DNA of 64,000 bases from Phycisphaeraceae bacterium. GTDB lineage: Bacteria > Planctomycetota > Phycisphaerae > Phycisphaerales > Phycisphaeraceae. The position numbers and the translations under genes were made by a program. Below the pieces are notes generated by a model. That model saw only the letters and a list, made by a program, of their open reading frames with translations. It was not told the DNA's origin and did no database searches. Of this stretch, positions 1-8,755 are shown piece by piece (within the stretch, counting starts at the first letter, position 1; the number at the start of each line of letters is the position of its first letter). The DNA lies in NCBI GenBank assembly GCA_029260715.1, contig JAJDCS010000036.1, forward strand, positions 1 to 64,000, written 5' to 3'.

Positions 1-1
1 C

Positions 2-1336
2 ACCGAAAAAACGAAACAGTTTTGTGACGCTCATCCCGGCAAACAATTCAAAATAGGGGCGACCCTGCAAGAGTTTGTGCAATGGATAGAACGTCCCCGA
101 AAAATTGTATTGATGGTTAGCGCAGGGGATGCTGTTGATGCTGTCATAAAGGAATTACGTCCCATATTGGATGAAGGTGATATTATCATCGATGGCGGAA
201 ACTCATTATTTAAAGATACAGACCGCCGGATTGCAGAGCTGCAAGGCAGCGGCATACGCTATGTAGGTATGGGTGTCAGCGGCGGTGAAGAAGGCGCGCG
301 ACACGGCCCGAGCCTGATGCCCGGCGGCCCGAAGAACGCGTACGCGGCGATCGAGCCGATGGTGAAGAAGATCTCGGCGCAGGTCGAAGACGGCCCGTGC
401 GTCACCTACCTCGGACCGGGCGGCGCTGGTCAGTACGTGAAGATGGTGCACAACGGCATCGAGTACGGCGACATGCAACTCATCTGCGAAGCCTACCAAC
501 TCATGAAAGAGCTATTGAGTCTGCGCCCCGACGAGATGGCCAAGGTCTTCGGCAAGTGGAACAAGGGCGACCTGGACTCGTTCCTGATCGAGATCACGGC
601 TGACATCTTGCAGCAGAACGACCCCGCCAAACCGCAGCGGTTCTTTGTAGACGCTGTTCTCGATACCGCCGGTCAAAAGGGCACGGGCAAGTGGACCTCC
701 ATCAACGCGCTGGACATGGGCGTGTGCGCCCCGACGATTACCGAGGCGGTCTACGCCCGGTGCATTAGCGCGATCAAAGCCGAGCGCGTGGCAGCGGGCA
801 AGAAGCTCAAAGGCCCGCGCCACCGCTACACCGGACCCAAGCAGAAGCTGATTAACGCCATCCGCGACGCGCTGTATTGCTCGAAGGTCTGCGCCTATGC
901 GCAGGGGTTTGCCCTGATGGCTGAGGCGCAGAAAGAGTACGGCTGGAAGCTCGACTTCGGCGCTATCGCCAAGATCTGGCGCGGCGGGTGCATCATCCGG
1001 GCGCGGTTCTTGCAGAAGATCACCGACGCGTACACCCGCGACAAGAAGCTGCCCAATCTGCTGCTCGATCCCTACTTCAAGAGCAAGATCAACGCGGCGC
1101 AAACCAACTGGCGGCACGTGGTGTCGATCGCGACGGTGACGGGCGTGCCCTGCCCGGCGTTTATGTCGGCCTTGTCTTACTACGACAGCTACCGCGCCGC
1201 GCGGCTGCCAGCCAACCTGCTCCAAGCCCAGCGTGATTACTTCGGCGCGCACACGTACGAGCGCGTGGACAAGCCCCGCGGCCAGTTCTTCCACGTCGAT
1301 TGGCCGGACCCGACACGCCCACAGAAGCGCGTGTAA
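2..1336 (+). CDS. gnd: 6-phosphogluconate dehydrogenase, decarboxylating (5' end outside the window)
   Basis: Oxidises and decarboxylates 6-phosphogluconate to ribulose 5-phosphate in the cytosolic pentose phosphate pathway. The reading frame is open to the left edge, and the residues before the first ATG (position 77) match the family, so the N-terminal NADP-binding Rossmann part is cut off rather than absent. Visible signatures are DGGNS, the [19 protein letters not shown] block and [13 protein letters not shown], which carries substrate and catalytic Lys/Asn residues. The C-terminal all-helical domain is complete. The first ~290 bases are clearly AT-richer than the rest of the gene, and the switch falls inside the most conserved motif (see findings). 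The stop is followed by a 160-base gap before efp. Confidence 0.95.
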   Translation, partial: TEKTKQFCDAHPGKQFKIGATLQEFVQWIERPRKIVLMVSAGDAVDAVIKELRPILDEGDIIIDGGNSLFKDTDRRIAELQGSGIRYVGMGVSGGEEGARHGPSLMPGGPKNAYAAIEPMVKKISAQVEDGPCVTYLGPGGAGQYVKMVHNGIEYGDMQLICEAYQLMKELLSLRPDEMAKVFGKWNKGDLDSFLIEITADILQQNDPAKPQRFFVDAVLDTAGQKGTGKWTSINALDMGVCAPTITEAVYARCISAIKAERVAAGKKLKGPRHRYTGPKQKLINAIRDALYCSKVCAYAQGFALMAEAQKEYGWKLDFGAIAKIWRGGCIIRARFLQKITDAYTRDKKLPNLLLDPYFKSKINAAQTNWRHVVSIATVTGVPCPAFMSALSYYDSYRAARLPANLLQAQRDYFGAHTYERVDKPRGQFFHVDWPDPTRPQKRV

Positions 1337-1498
1337 CACACCGCGCCGCGGGCTACACCTGAAACACCCGAAGGCGGGGGAATCCCCCCTGCCGTGGCGG
1401 GCAAACGCCCAGCCTTGGCATCGCCACTCATTAAAACTAGCATACCCCGCAACCGACCCCACACGGCAATGTCGCCGTGCACGAATTTGGAGCGTGAC

Positions 1499-2062
1499 AT
1501 GAAACCGCAGGAAGTACGCAACGGCTTGAGCATCGAAATCGACGGACAGCCGTGGCTGGTGGTCCAGAACGACCACGTGAAGCCCGGCAAGGGGCCCGCC
1601 TACGTGCAGGTCAAGCTCAAGAACATCCTCACCGGGGGCCACATGGAAAAGCGCCTCCGCAGCGGCGAAAACGTCGAGCAGGTCAACATCGACCGTCGTG
1701 AGATGGAATACTTGTACTCGGACAACACCGGCGCGGTCTTCATGGACAACGAAACCTACGACCAGACAACTGTCCCGCAAGACGCGCTGGGCGACGCGCT
1801 TCTGTACCTGAAGCCTAATACCGCGGCGACGGCGCTGGTTTATAAGGGGAATGTGGTGACGGTGGAACTGCCGGCGTCGGTGGAGTTGGAGATCACCGAC
1901 ACCACGCCGGGCATTAAGGGCGCTACGGCGACCAACCAGCTCAAAGAAGCCACCTGTGAAACCGGCTTAAAAACACGCGTCCCGCCATTCATTACGACCG
2001 GTGAGGTGGTGAAAATCTCAACCCAGACGGGCGAGTACCTTGGCAGAGCCACGGGTGCTTAA
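1499..2062 (+). CDS. efp: Elongation factor P
   Basis: Translation factor that binds between the P and E sites and relieves stalling at polyproline stretches. The 187-residue protein starts at the ATG giving MKPQEVRNG, which matches the family N-terminus; a longer in-frame start at 1394 adds an implausible leader. The KOW-like N-domain carries the loop KPGKGPA with Lys31 at the position that is modified in many bacteria. The two OB domains follow, ending in a normal C-terminus (TGEYLGRA plus three residues). The last codons are directly followed by the truncated cysteine desulfurase, without an intergenic spacer. Confidence 0.95.
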   Translation: MKPQEVRNGLSIEIDGQPWLVVQNDHVKPGKGPAYVQVKLKNILTGGHMEKRLRSGENVEQVNIDRREMEYLYSDNTGAVFMDNETYDQTTVPQDALGDALLYLKPNTAATALVYKGNVVTVELPASVELEITDTTPGIKGATATNQLKEATCETGLKTRVPPFITTGEVVKISTQTGEYLGRATGA

Positions 2063-2744
2063 GATCACCCCGCGGATACGGCCTGTATATCACAACGGCA
2101 AGCGCACACTGCTGGACGCTGCGCAGTCCGTGCCGCACCTGCCGGTGGACGTAAAAGCGTTGGGTGTGGATTTTTTGGCGTTCAGCGCGCACAAGATGCT
2201 TGGTCCGGGCGGTGTGGGCGCTTTGTACGCCAAGCGCGACTTGCTCGGCTGCATGTCCCCCTGGCACATGGGCGGGCACATCATCGACCAGGTCCATATC
2301 GACAGCTACACGCTGCAAGACCCACCCCACAAGTTTGAAGCCGGCACACCGGCGATCGAAGCGGTCATCGGCTGGGGCGAGGCGGTGGCGTACCTGTCCG
2401 ACCTGGGCATGGCGGACGTCGCGGGCCACGACCGGCAACTAGTCGCCTACGCTTTGGATCGGCTGGGCGCGATCGACCGCGTGCGGATTACTGGGCCGAC
2501 CGACCCGGCGGGACGTTGTGCGTCCGTGTCGTTTAACGTTGAAGGGCTTGAGGCGCACGGCGCTGCCCGCATGCTCAGCAACCGCTCTAACATATTGGTG
2601 CGTAGCGGGTTCCACTGTGCCCAGCCGCTGCATGAATCGTTGAAAATGCTGCCAACCGTGCGGGCGAGTTTTTATATCTATAACCGCACCGAAGACATCG
2701 ACGCCCTGGCCCAAGCGCTGGAATCCATCACAGCCTACCTCTGA
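2040..2744 (+). pseudogene. SufS-type cysteine desulfurase, N-terminal half missing
   Basis: Class-V PLP aminotransferase fold that would supply sulfur for Fe-S assembly. Only the C-terminal half is present. Homology begins around RTLLDAAQSVPHLPVDV, the PLP-ring Asp strand, and continues through the PLP lysine motif FSAHKMLGPGG and the persulfide cysteine loop VRSGFHCAQPLHES to a normal C-terminus. About 200 expected N-terminal residues, including the N-terminal segment and the first part of the large domain, are absent, because the upstream sequence is the 3' end of efp. The nearest start is a TTG at 2040 overlapping efp. The piece cannot be a working enzyme alone; it is either a deletion remnant or an assembly join. 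Confidence 0.8.
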
Positions 2745-2894
2745 CCGGCCCACCGCCGCTCCGGATCGCCCCCAAAGCCCGCGGAGCATCTAGGCAGACC
2801 GCCCGCTGTGCCCTACACTCTGGGCTACCAAACCCCTGTGGTTTAAGCGTATTTCCACCCCCCCCATCACCCTCCACACAAGGAGACGGACCCC

Positions 2895-3311
2895 ATGGCA
2901 GACACAGACACACAGACGACCGTGATCGCGGCGGACACGCACATCCGCGGCGAGATGAGCTTCGACCGCACAGCCAAGCTCTTGGGCAAATTCGAGGGCA
3001 AGGTCACCGCCAAGGGCGAGCTGCAAGTCGCTGAGGGCGCCGTTTGCAAAGCGGAGGTCGAAGCGGGGCGCGTCACCCTAGACGGGGCCATTGACGGGAA
3101 CGTCACCGCACAGGACCGCATCCAACTCAACAGCAAGGCCAGCATCAATGGCGACATCAAAGCCGCCAAGCTTGTCGTCGCGGAGGGCGCCTCGCTGTAC
3201 GGGCACTGCGCCGTGGGCCCCGACGCCGCCAAGGCCGCGAGCCCCCAGCAGCAGCCGCAGATCAAGACGATCCCGCAACAGCCCAAGCAACCCGAATCCA
3301 CTAAGCAATAA
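2895..3311 (+). CDS. Bactofilin (polymer-forming cytoskeletal protein)
   Basis: 138-residue protein whose central ~90 residues are the right-handed beta-helical bactofilin (DUF583) repeat: short strands with regular Gly, Val and Ile spacing (GEMSFD, GKFEGKV, GAIDGNV, INGDIKA). Bactofilins polymerise without nucleotide and localise cell-wall or stalk functions. The tail is low-complexity, rich in Pro, Gln and Lys, as is common. An AAGGAG site lies at a good distance before the ATG. A second bactofilin-like gene follows 81 bases downstream, so the two may co-assemble. Confidence 0.9.
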   Translation: MADTDTQTTVIAADTHIRGEMSFDRTAKLLGKFEGKVTAKGELQVAEGAVCKAEVEAGRVTLDGAIDGNVTAQDRIQLNSKASINGDIKAAKLVVAEGASLYGHCAVGPDAAKAASPQQQPQIKTIPQQPKQPESTKQ

Positions 3312-3392
3312 CACCCCCGCCCGAACTAGGCCTAGCTCCCCGTCGGTGTCGCCGAATCGGTGTCGCCGAGAGGGAGCGTTGTCCGCATTACG

Positions 3393-3800
3393 ATGGCTCG
3401 TCAAGGCGTGCGCAAAACGGTCCGTTGTTACAACTGCCACTGTCGGTTCGAGGTCAGTGCGCGCGCGATGTCCACGTCCTGCCCCGGCTGCCACAAGGCG
3501 GTTATTGTTCAAGACATCATCGTCACCGGCCTCAAGACGACGCAGAAGCTACAGACCTGCGGGCGCGTGGTGGTAAAATCGCGCGGGCGGATCATGGCCG
3601 GCAAGATCGAGGCGCACAGCGGGCTTGAGGTCCAAGGCGCGCTACACGCCGACGTGACCAGCGGCGGCCCCGTGGTGATCGGCCCGAAGGCACGCTGGAA
3701 AGGCGACTGCAAAGCGCCCACACTGGAGGTGCACCTGGGGGCGAGGATCGAGAGCGGGTTTTTTGAGGTGCCGTATGGGGCGGCGGCTGATGAGAAGTGA
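3393..3800 (+). CDS. Bactofilin-like protein with N-terminal zinc ribbon
   Basis: 135 residues starting at MARQGVRKT; an in-frame upstream start at 3360 lacks support. Residues ~12-33 form a CxxC...CxxC zinc ribbon (CYNCHC and CPGCHK). From about residue 40 the chain is bactofilin-like beta-helix (VVVKSRGRIMAGKIEAH, LEVQGALHADVTS, GARIESGFFEV). Zinc-ribbon fusions to this fold suggest a membrane or nucleic-acid adaptor, but the partner cannot be read from sequence. It follows the first bactofilin on the same strand. A near-duplicate of GGTGTCGCCGA occurs just upstream of the start. Confidence 0.8.
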   Translation: MARQGVRKTVRCYNCHCRFEVSARAMSTSCPGCHKAVIVQDIIVTGLKTTQKLQTCGRVVVKSRGRIMAGKIEAHSGLEVQGALHADVTSGGPVVIGPKARWKGDCKAPTLEVHLGARIESGFFEVPYGAAADEK

Positions 3801-3810
3801 TCAACCGAAT

Positions 3811-3834
3811 GCCCGGCAGGAGTGCCGGGTCTAC
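3811..3834. repeat. GTAG-foot palindrome (REP-like)
   Basis: Palindrome GCCCGGCA / TGCCGGGT with a 4-base loop, ending in CTAC on the plus strand, that is, a GTAG foot on the minus strand. It sits in the 39-base gap between two convergent genes. It is one member of the dispersed set described in the findings, and may also act as a bidirectional stem-loop terminator. Confidence 0.6.
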
Positions 3835-3839
3835 TCAGA

Positions 3840-4472
3840 TCAAGCGGAGGCTTTGAGGTCGTCGGCGGCGTCAAGTTCAATAATACACCTGAACACTTCA
3901 ACGTCGCGCGGGTATTGATCCGGATCGTGTGCGGTTTGGAGTTTTTGCCTTAAGAACTCGTGCATCCGTTCTTGCGCTGCTTGGCGTGATTTGTTTTCAA
4001 TGTGGTGATTAAAGTCGGCTGAGAAAGCGTGGTGCTTGCCATCGGCTGACCACGAGTAGCAATTCATCTGAACCAGATTGCGTTGAACCCTTTTCACGGC
4101 GGTGGGCGTCTCGATGAGGTTGACAATGTGTTCACGCAAGTCTATCGGGTTCATCGGTTTGGCGAGGCTTACATTGACGCCGCACTTCATCGCGCGGTAC
4201 TCAAGGTCTTGATCCAAGCACGCGGTGTAAAGAATGATGGGGGTTTTGCTGTAGCGGGGGTCGGCGCGTAACTCGGCGGCTAACTCCAGGCCGTTGCCGT
4301 CCGCTAAATTGTAGTCGAGCACGAAGAAATTGATTTGATGTGATCCGATGACCTGCCGGGCTTCCTCTAGCGAGGACGACGCGTAATACTCGGCGATCGG
4401 GGCGACCACCGACTCAAAGAGGCGCTGCAAAGACTTGCTGTCTTCTACATATAGCAGCTTCACGTCTTCCAT
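3840..4472 (-). CDS. Response regulator (receiver domain plus unknown C-terminal helices)
   Basis: 210 residues. Residues ~4-125 are a CheY-like receiver: acidic pocket YVEDS, phospho-acceptor Asp in FFVLDYNLADGNG, Thr in ILYTA and Lys in SLAKPMNP. The ~80-residue C-terminus (NHHIENKSRQAAQERMHEF and on) is not a recognised DNA-binding output domain. It may be a stand-alone signalling or oligomerisation domain. No histidine kinase lies next to it. The start is supported by GGAGG seven bases before the ATG. Confidence 0.85.
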   Translation of the reverse strand: MEDVKLLYVEDSKSLQRLFESVVAPIAEYYASSSLEEARQVIGSHQINFFVLDYNLADGNGLELAAELRADPRYSKTPIILYTACLDQDLEYRAMKCGVNVSLAKPMNPIDLREHIVNLIETPTAVKRVQRNLVQMNCYSWSADGKHHAFSADFNHHIENKSRQAAQERMHEFLRQKLQTAHDPDQYPRDVEVFRCIIELDAADDLKASA

Positions 4473-4735
4473 TTACAGTCCTCCGTATCGCTTGGCCTAC
4501 TCGTCACCCAGTCCTATAACACGATTCATAGCATGTCCTATTGTTTTTCATACATCGGTAAAAGTGCGGCTGGCGTGCAGCGCCACGTGGCCTTAAAAAT
4601 CGGCCGCCACGGTGTCTGAGCGGGCCCGGTCCTGCTTGTTGGTGTTTTGTATTGATGCGATTATGCCAGCCGAACGCCCCGCGGGTTGCCGGGCTGTCGG
4701 CCTGCATTAACCCTGGGTGGGCATCGCATGAACGG

Positions 4736-5194
4736 TTACGCTCCGTCTGGGATCTCGGGTTCGACCAGGTGGGCAAGCATTGACAGCGACTCCTGCCACC
4801 CGAGGTAGCAAAACTCGACCGGGATCGCGGCGGGGATCCCTTCCTGAACGATGGAAAGTTCTGTCCCGCAGGCGACCTCGCGCAACGAGATTGTCACCCG
4901 CATCTCGCCGGGCAAGTTCGGGTCTTCGAACTGGTCGGTGTATCTGATCAGTTCGTTCGGCGTAAGCTCTACGTACTTTCCACCGAAAGAATGGGGCTTG
5001 CCCGTGCCGAAGTTTGTGAACGACATTTTGTACCCGCCGCCGACCCGTGCATCCATGTGATGGACCTTGCCGGTGAACCCGTGCGGGGGAAGCCACTTGA
5101 CCATGGCGTCGGGGTCGAGGAACGCTCGGTACACACGCTCAGACGGCGCGCGGACGACGCGGTGGAGCCGGACGGTATTGGCGGCGTTAGGCAT
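4736..5194 (-). CDS. SRPBCC (AHSA1/START-like) family protein
   Basis: 152 residues starting at MPNAANTVRLHR, the usual N-terminus of this subfamily; a 14-residue upstream extension is possible. The helix-grip fold signatures are RVVRAPSERVYRAFLDPDAMVKWLPP, VGGGYKMSF, GKYVELTPNELIRYT and the C-terminal WQESLSMLA helix. Proteins of this type bind hydrophobic ligands or act as stress co-chaperones; a specific ligand cannot be inferred. It reads in the same direction as the thioredoxin-fold gene upstream (52 bases apart). Confidence 0.85.
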   Translation of the reverse strand: MPNAANTVRLHRVVRAPSERVYRAFLDPDAMVKWLPPHGFTGKVHHMDARVGGGYKMSFTNFGTGKPHSFGGKYVELTPNELIRYTDQFEDPNLPGEMRVTISLREVACGTELSIVQEGIPAAIPVEFCYLGWQESLSMLAHLVEPEIPDGA

Positions 5195-5246
5195 TGTTCG
5201 TTCCGTAGTTTGTTCCTGGTGATGGGCGGTGCCCACGCTACGCTTC

Positions 5247-6281
5247 TTACCTTGCCACGCCGGTATCCAGCAGCTTCGCCAAGACCCCCATCGGGTGTTT
5301 GGGTCCGACGTATCGACCGTTGATGTAGGCGTCGGCGATGAGCTTGCCGTAGCGGTCCACGACCGCCAATTGTGGGATGCTGCCCTGTGTGTAGCTCAAG
5401 AGTATCGGCGAGTTTTTCATGGCCGCTAGCGGCGCCGCGGGCCAGGGCATCTTTTCGCTCCGCATGTAGCTGTACATCGCGGCGTCTTCCTCGTCGTTGC
5501 TTATCAGCACAACAACGAGTCGGGGGTTCTGCGGGCCGACCTTGTCGATGAACCGCACGAACCCCGGCGAAAACTGCCGGCACGGGCCGCACCAGCTTGC
5601 GCCGTAGTAGAGCGCGAACACCTGGGCGGTATCGAGGGTGTCGGGGGTTGCGGGCTTTCCTTCGGTGTTGACGAGGACGCCGCGCAGCGCGTCTGCCACG
5701 CGGGACGGGCGCTGCGCCGGTTCGATCAGCGCCTGGCGGCGCGCGCGTGCGATGACGTCGGTCTGGGCTACATTGGCGATGAGTCTGGTTTGGTGCTCTT
5801 TCGAGAAGAGTACGACGCCATCCCTGTTGACGGCTAGCAGATCGAACTCCCCGTCTGGGTCGATCTCTTGTCCGTTATCGAGGGTAAAGCCGGTGATGCA
5901 CTTGACGCGGGCCGGCCAGATGGAGGCGTCGTTTAGGAGCATGGCTGTGTCGACGGCGCGTTGGTCCGGTGTCAAAAGTGCCCAGGCTTTGTTGGCGGCC
6001 TCCAGCAGGTCGCAGTCGTTGGGTGACACGCCGAAGTACAGGTCGTTGCCCGCGTCGACGCCGACTTGGCGGCCGTTGAACTCGAAGACCGCGACCTGTT
6101 GGCCCGCTTGTGCGGTGTGGCCGCCGCCGAAACGGAAATCTTTTTTGAGCGTGACCGTGGCGGGCCAGCGTTCGGGGTGGTTGACCAGGTCTGATAGGTT
6201 CAGGGTCTGAGGCGGTGCGGCGAGAGCGGGGAAGCAGAGCGTCGCGACGAGGCATAACGTGGTTAGGTTCCGATGTGACAT
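5247..6281 (-). CDS. Exported thioredoxin-fold (nucleoredoxin/TlpA-like) protein
   Basis: 344 residues starting at MSHRNLTTL, chosen because a perfect AGGAGG lies just upstream. The first ~21 residues are a signal peptide (LCLVATLCFPALAA, AxA-type cleavage). Residues ~25-195 are an unrecognised domain. Residues ~215-335 are a thioredoxin fold with the active site WCGPC (cysteines ~231 and 234) and a long loop with NDEEDAAMYSYM, as in nucleoredoxin/tryparedoxin-like proteins. A role in periplasmic disulfide reduction is inferred; the substrate is unknown. Confidence 0.8.
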   Translation of the reverse strand: MSHRNLTTLCLVATLCFPALAAPPQTLNLSDLVNHPERWPATVTLKKDFRFGGGHTAQAGQQVAVFEFNGRQVGVDAGNDLYFGVSPNDCDLLEAANKAWALLTPDQRAVDTAMLLNDASIWPARVKCITGFTLDNGQEIDPDGEFDLLAVNRDGVVLFSKEHQTRLIANVAQTDVIARARRQALIEPAQRPSRVADALRGVLVNTEGKPATPDTLDTAQVFALYYGASWCGPCRQFSPGFVRFIDKVGPQNPRLVVVLISNDEEDAAMYSYMRSEKMPWPAAPLAAMKNSPILLSYTQGSIPQLAVVDRYGKLIADAYINGRYVGPKHPMGVLAKLLDTGVAR

Positions 6282-6521
6282 CACCAGGTCCTCCTGAAAA
6301 AAAACCCGGAAATAAATCCAACACCGATCCCACACGCGTGCCGTCGGCTGAGGTGCTTAGTCAGCAACACCGTGGCAACTAGCTGACGATCCGCCGACCA
6401 GTCGTATTATACACCAGCTGTTTGATCGCCAATAGCACGGAATTGAAGATTATTTCGTGGCTTGGTTTTTTTGGGAGGTGGCTTTGTGTCCGGGCGGGGC
6501 GGGGCCTGAGGCACTCGAACC

Positions 6522-6542
6522 GTCCGCCGATGGCGGACCTAC
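6522..6542. repeat. GTAG-foot palindrome overlapping a stop codon
   Basis: Palindrome GTCCGCC / GGCGGAC followed by CTAC on the plus strand. The CTA of this foot is the TAG stop of the minus-strand dipeptidase gene, so the repeat begins exactly at the end of the gene. Same architecture as the other GTAG-foot repeats in the window. Confidence 0.6.
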
Positions 6543-7648
6543 CCGCCGAGGGTGAGTGACCTGTGTAGGAATTTTAGCCAATTGCCGTGGAAGATGGCGG
6601 CGGTGTCTTTATCGGTGTAACCGCGGGAAGTGAGTATGGGGGCTAAGGCTGTGAGGTCGGTGATGGAGTCGATCTCGCGTGGGCAGCGTTCGGCTCCGAA
6701 GCCGCCGTCGAGGTCGCTGCCGATGGCTGCGTGGTCCGTGGTGCCGGCGAGTTGGCAGATGTGGTCGATGTGGTCGGCGACTAGGGTTAGCGGGACCGTG
6801 TCGCGTGGCGTTTGGCCCGTCCGCCAGCCGGGGTGGAGCATCGACGCTTCGAGCACGCACCCGATGACGCCGCAGCGGTCGATGATTCGCTTGATCTGCT
6901 CGTCGGTGAGTTGGCGCGTGCCTGGCACGAGCTTGCGACAGTTGCTGTGGCTTGCGAACACGGGGCCGGGGTACGCGTCGGCGGCTTCGTGGAAGCTGGC
7001 GTCGCTGGCGTGTGTGAGGTCGAGCATGACGTTTAGGGGGGCGAGTTGCTTGAGCAGTTCGCGGCCGCGCGGGGTTAGGCTGGCGGTTTCTTGGGCGGGT
7101 GTGGATGGTGTTCCGTTTGCGTAGGCGCTTGGGCCGTAATGGGCGAGGCTCAGCGCGCGGAGGCCGCAGCGGTGCCAGTGTTGCGCCTGATCGGGGTGGG
7201 CGATCGGGTCGGCGCCTTCCATGCTCAGCACCACGCCGATGGGCGGGTCGGGGTTGGCCGCCTCGTCGGACCATGAAGACCAGTGGGCATCGAGCTGGGC
7301 GGAGTTGTGGATGATCTTGACGAGGCCGCGTGTCTCCATGCGTTGGTAGTAGGCCAACTGGCCTTGGGCGATGGCGTATGCGGCGTCTTGATTGATGTGG
7401 TCGATGCTGGTGCGGGGTTGCTCTTTGGCGAGTGCGGCTTGCGGCCTGGCGCGGGCTAGCAGCGTGGCGAAACACACGGCTATTTCGGCGCGGCGCATGG
7501 CTGGAAGCGACACGGTGGCTTGGCCGCGGCCCGACTCGGTTAGGCCGGCTTCGGCGCGGCGTATGTCGGCTACGTCTTGCGTTAGGTCGCGGTCGTATGA
7601 CAGCGCGTTCCATGCCAGGTCGAGGTGGGCGTCGATGATTGGCGTCAT
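6539..7648 (-). CDS. Membrane-type dipeptidase, peptidase family M19
   Basis: 369-residue binuclear zinc amidohydrolase-fold enzyme related to renal dipeptidase; it cleaves dipeptides, including some with a D-residue or dehydro-residue. Visible metal and active-site motifs are DAHLDL at the N-terminus (His8 and Asp10), SMEGAD, the metal histidines in LDLTHASD and SHSNCRKL, and the Asp in IGSDLDGG. No signal peptide is visible, so a cytosolic location is likely. The stop codon lies in a GTAG-foot palindrome. The following minus-strand gene is unrelated. Confidence 0.9.
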   Translation of the reverse strand: MTPIIDAHLDLAWNALSYDRDLTQDVADIRRAEAGLTESGRGQATVSLPAMRRAEIAVCFATLLARARPQAALAKEQPRTSIDHINQDAAYAIAQGQLAYYQRMETRGLVKIIHNSAQLDAHWSSWSDEAANPDPPIGVVLSMEGADPIAHPDQAQHWHRCGLRALSLAHYGPSAYANGTPSTPAQETASLTPRGRELLKQLAPLNVMLDLTHASDASFHEAADAYPGPVFASHSNCRKLVPGTRQLTDEQIKRIIDRCGVIGCVLEASMLHPGWRTGQTPRDTVPLTLVADHIDHICQLAGTTDHAAIGSDLDGGFGAERCPREIDSITDLTALAPILTSRGYTDKDTAAIFHGNWLKFLHRSLTLGG

Positions 7649-7684
7649 AGGCTGTAAAGCGTACCAGCGGCGGCGGGTGCGGGG

Positions 7685-8524
7685 CTAACTGCCGGCTGGG
7701 GCGTTTGACCGGGCGTAGCGACGGATCACACCGCGCCAGGCCTGCTCGAACTCACCGATCAGCTTTTGGAAGGCTTGCGATTCGGTTTTGCGTCTGGATT
7801 CGTCGACGGCTTCGGCGCTCTGCCAGAGGTTGGTCATCTGCTGATGTTTGCTGGTGGCTTCGGCGGTGGCGTAGATGTACCCCGTGCGCACGTCCATGAG
7901 AATGGCTGACGCGGTGGTGACCATTTGTATCTCGTGATTCGGAGCCAGGCCCACGGTGATCAGGCTTAGCGGCTCGGACTTGCCCTGCTGATGAAAGCTC
8001 GTGTCTAGGGTGTAGACCAGCAGCAAGTCGGCGTGCAAGGCCGCGGCGCCTTGGCGCAGCTCCTTGTCCGATTCAAGGTTGGCCGGCAGCACGAGCTTGT
8101 TCAGGGTTGCCAGACCGCCGGTGACCATGGGCAGCTTTGCGATGCGTTTGAGATCCTCATCGCTTTCGATATCGCGCGTGGTGACCACGGTGTATTGGCC
8201 GTAGCCGTAGGGTTTTTGAAAGGTGTGTGACACGTACCCCGGGGCCTGCACCCTGACGACCGCCAGCGCCGCGGGGAACGGGGCCACGGGCTTGCGGTCC
8301 AGAAGCGCCTGGATGTCCGCGTCCGTCATCTGGCGACGCTGCTGGGGGGTTATGCCTTGGCGATTGAGTTCTTTTTGGCCACTGAACAACGACATGTCGG
8401 CTGCCCGGTGTGGGGCGTTGTAGTGGACGCACCCCCCTGCCAGGCTGACTAAAGCCGTAAATACAATGGCGCGTATTGATGCGCGTCCGATGCTCGGGTT
8501 CGTGGGCCATTCTCTTGCCGGCAT
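7685..8524 (-). CDS. Putative lipoprotein of unknown function
   Basis: 279 residues. The N-terminus has a positively charged start, a hydrophobic stretch (IVFTALVSL) and a lipobox LAGGC at residues ~28-32, so the mature protein is probably membrane-anchored from Cys32. The rest is soluble: LLLVYTLDTSF, HEIQMVTTASAILMDVRTGYIYATAEA and a charged C-terminal helix. The pattern resembles planctomycete lipoproteins of unknown role and no catalytic motif was recognised. AGGAGA precedes the ATG. Confidence 0.75.
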   Translation of the reverse strand: MPAREWPTNPSIGRASIRAIVFTALVSLAGGCVHYNAPHRAADMSLFSGQKELNRQGITPQQRRQMTDADIQALLDRKPVAPFPAALAVVRVQAPGYVSHTFQKPYGYGQYTVVTTRDIESDEDLKRIAKLPMVTGGLATLNKLVLPANLESDKELRQGAAALHADLLLVYTLDTSFHQQGKSEPLSLITVGLAPNHEIQMVTTASAILMDVRTGYIYATAEATSKHQQMTNLWQSAEAVDESRRKTESQAFQKLIGEFEQAWRGVIRRYARSNAPAGS

Positions 8525-8596
8525 GCTCGTGTCTCCTATTGGGGTGCGTGTGGCTAGAGCATTTTGCGTGATTTTTCTCTATGCCATCCGGAAGAA

Positions 8597-8619
8597 GGCA
8601 GGTCAATGACCTGCCCTAC
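8597..8619. repeat. GTAG-foot palindrome, GGCAGGTCA family
   Basis: GGCAGGTCA / TGACCTGCC palindrome followed by CTAC. The same palindrome recurs in the inverted pair at 46958-47026. It lies in the 231-base gap between the lipoprotein gene and miaB, where nothing else was seen. Confidence 0.65.
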
Positions 8620-8755
8620 AGGAGAGCCGACATGGAGATTATTCATGCAAGCTGCTCTAACGTCTCCCAGTGGCGCAAGCGACCCTTGGGCTATTAACTA
8701 TAGACGCGTGATCTTGGGCAAAGGTTCCCGCATCCTGCTTTTTAAAATGGTGCTG

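Noticed and set aside
512-1780. 422-residue minus-strand ORF
   Set aside because: Antisense to gnd and efp, whose family matches are clear; composition is that of a GC-rich shadow frame.
4504-4776. 90-residue minus-strand ORF between the response regulator and SRPBCC genes
   Set aside because: Arg/Pro-rich low-complexity frame without a start signal; overlaps the SRPBCC gene end.
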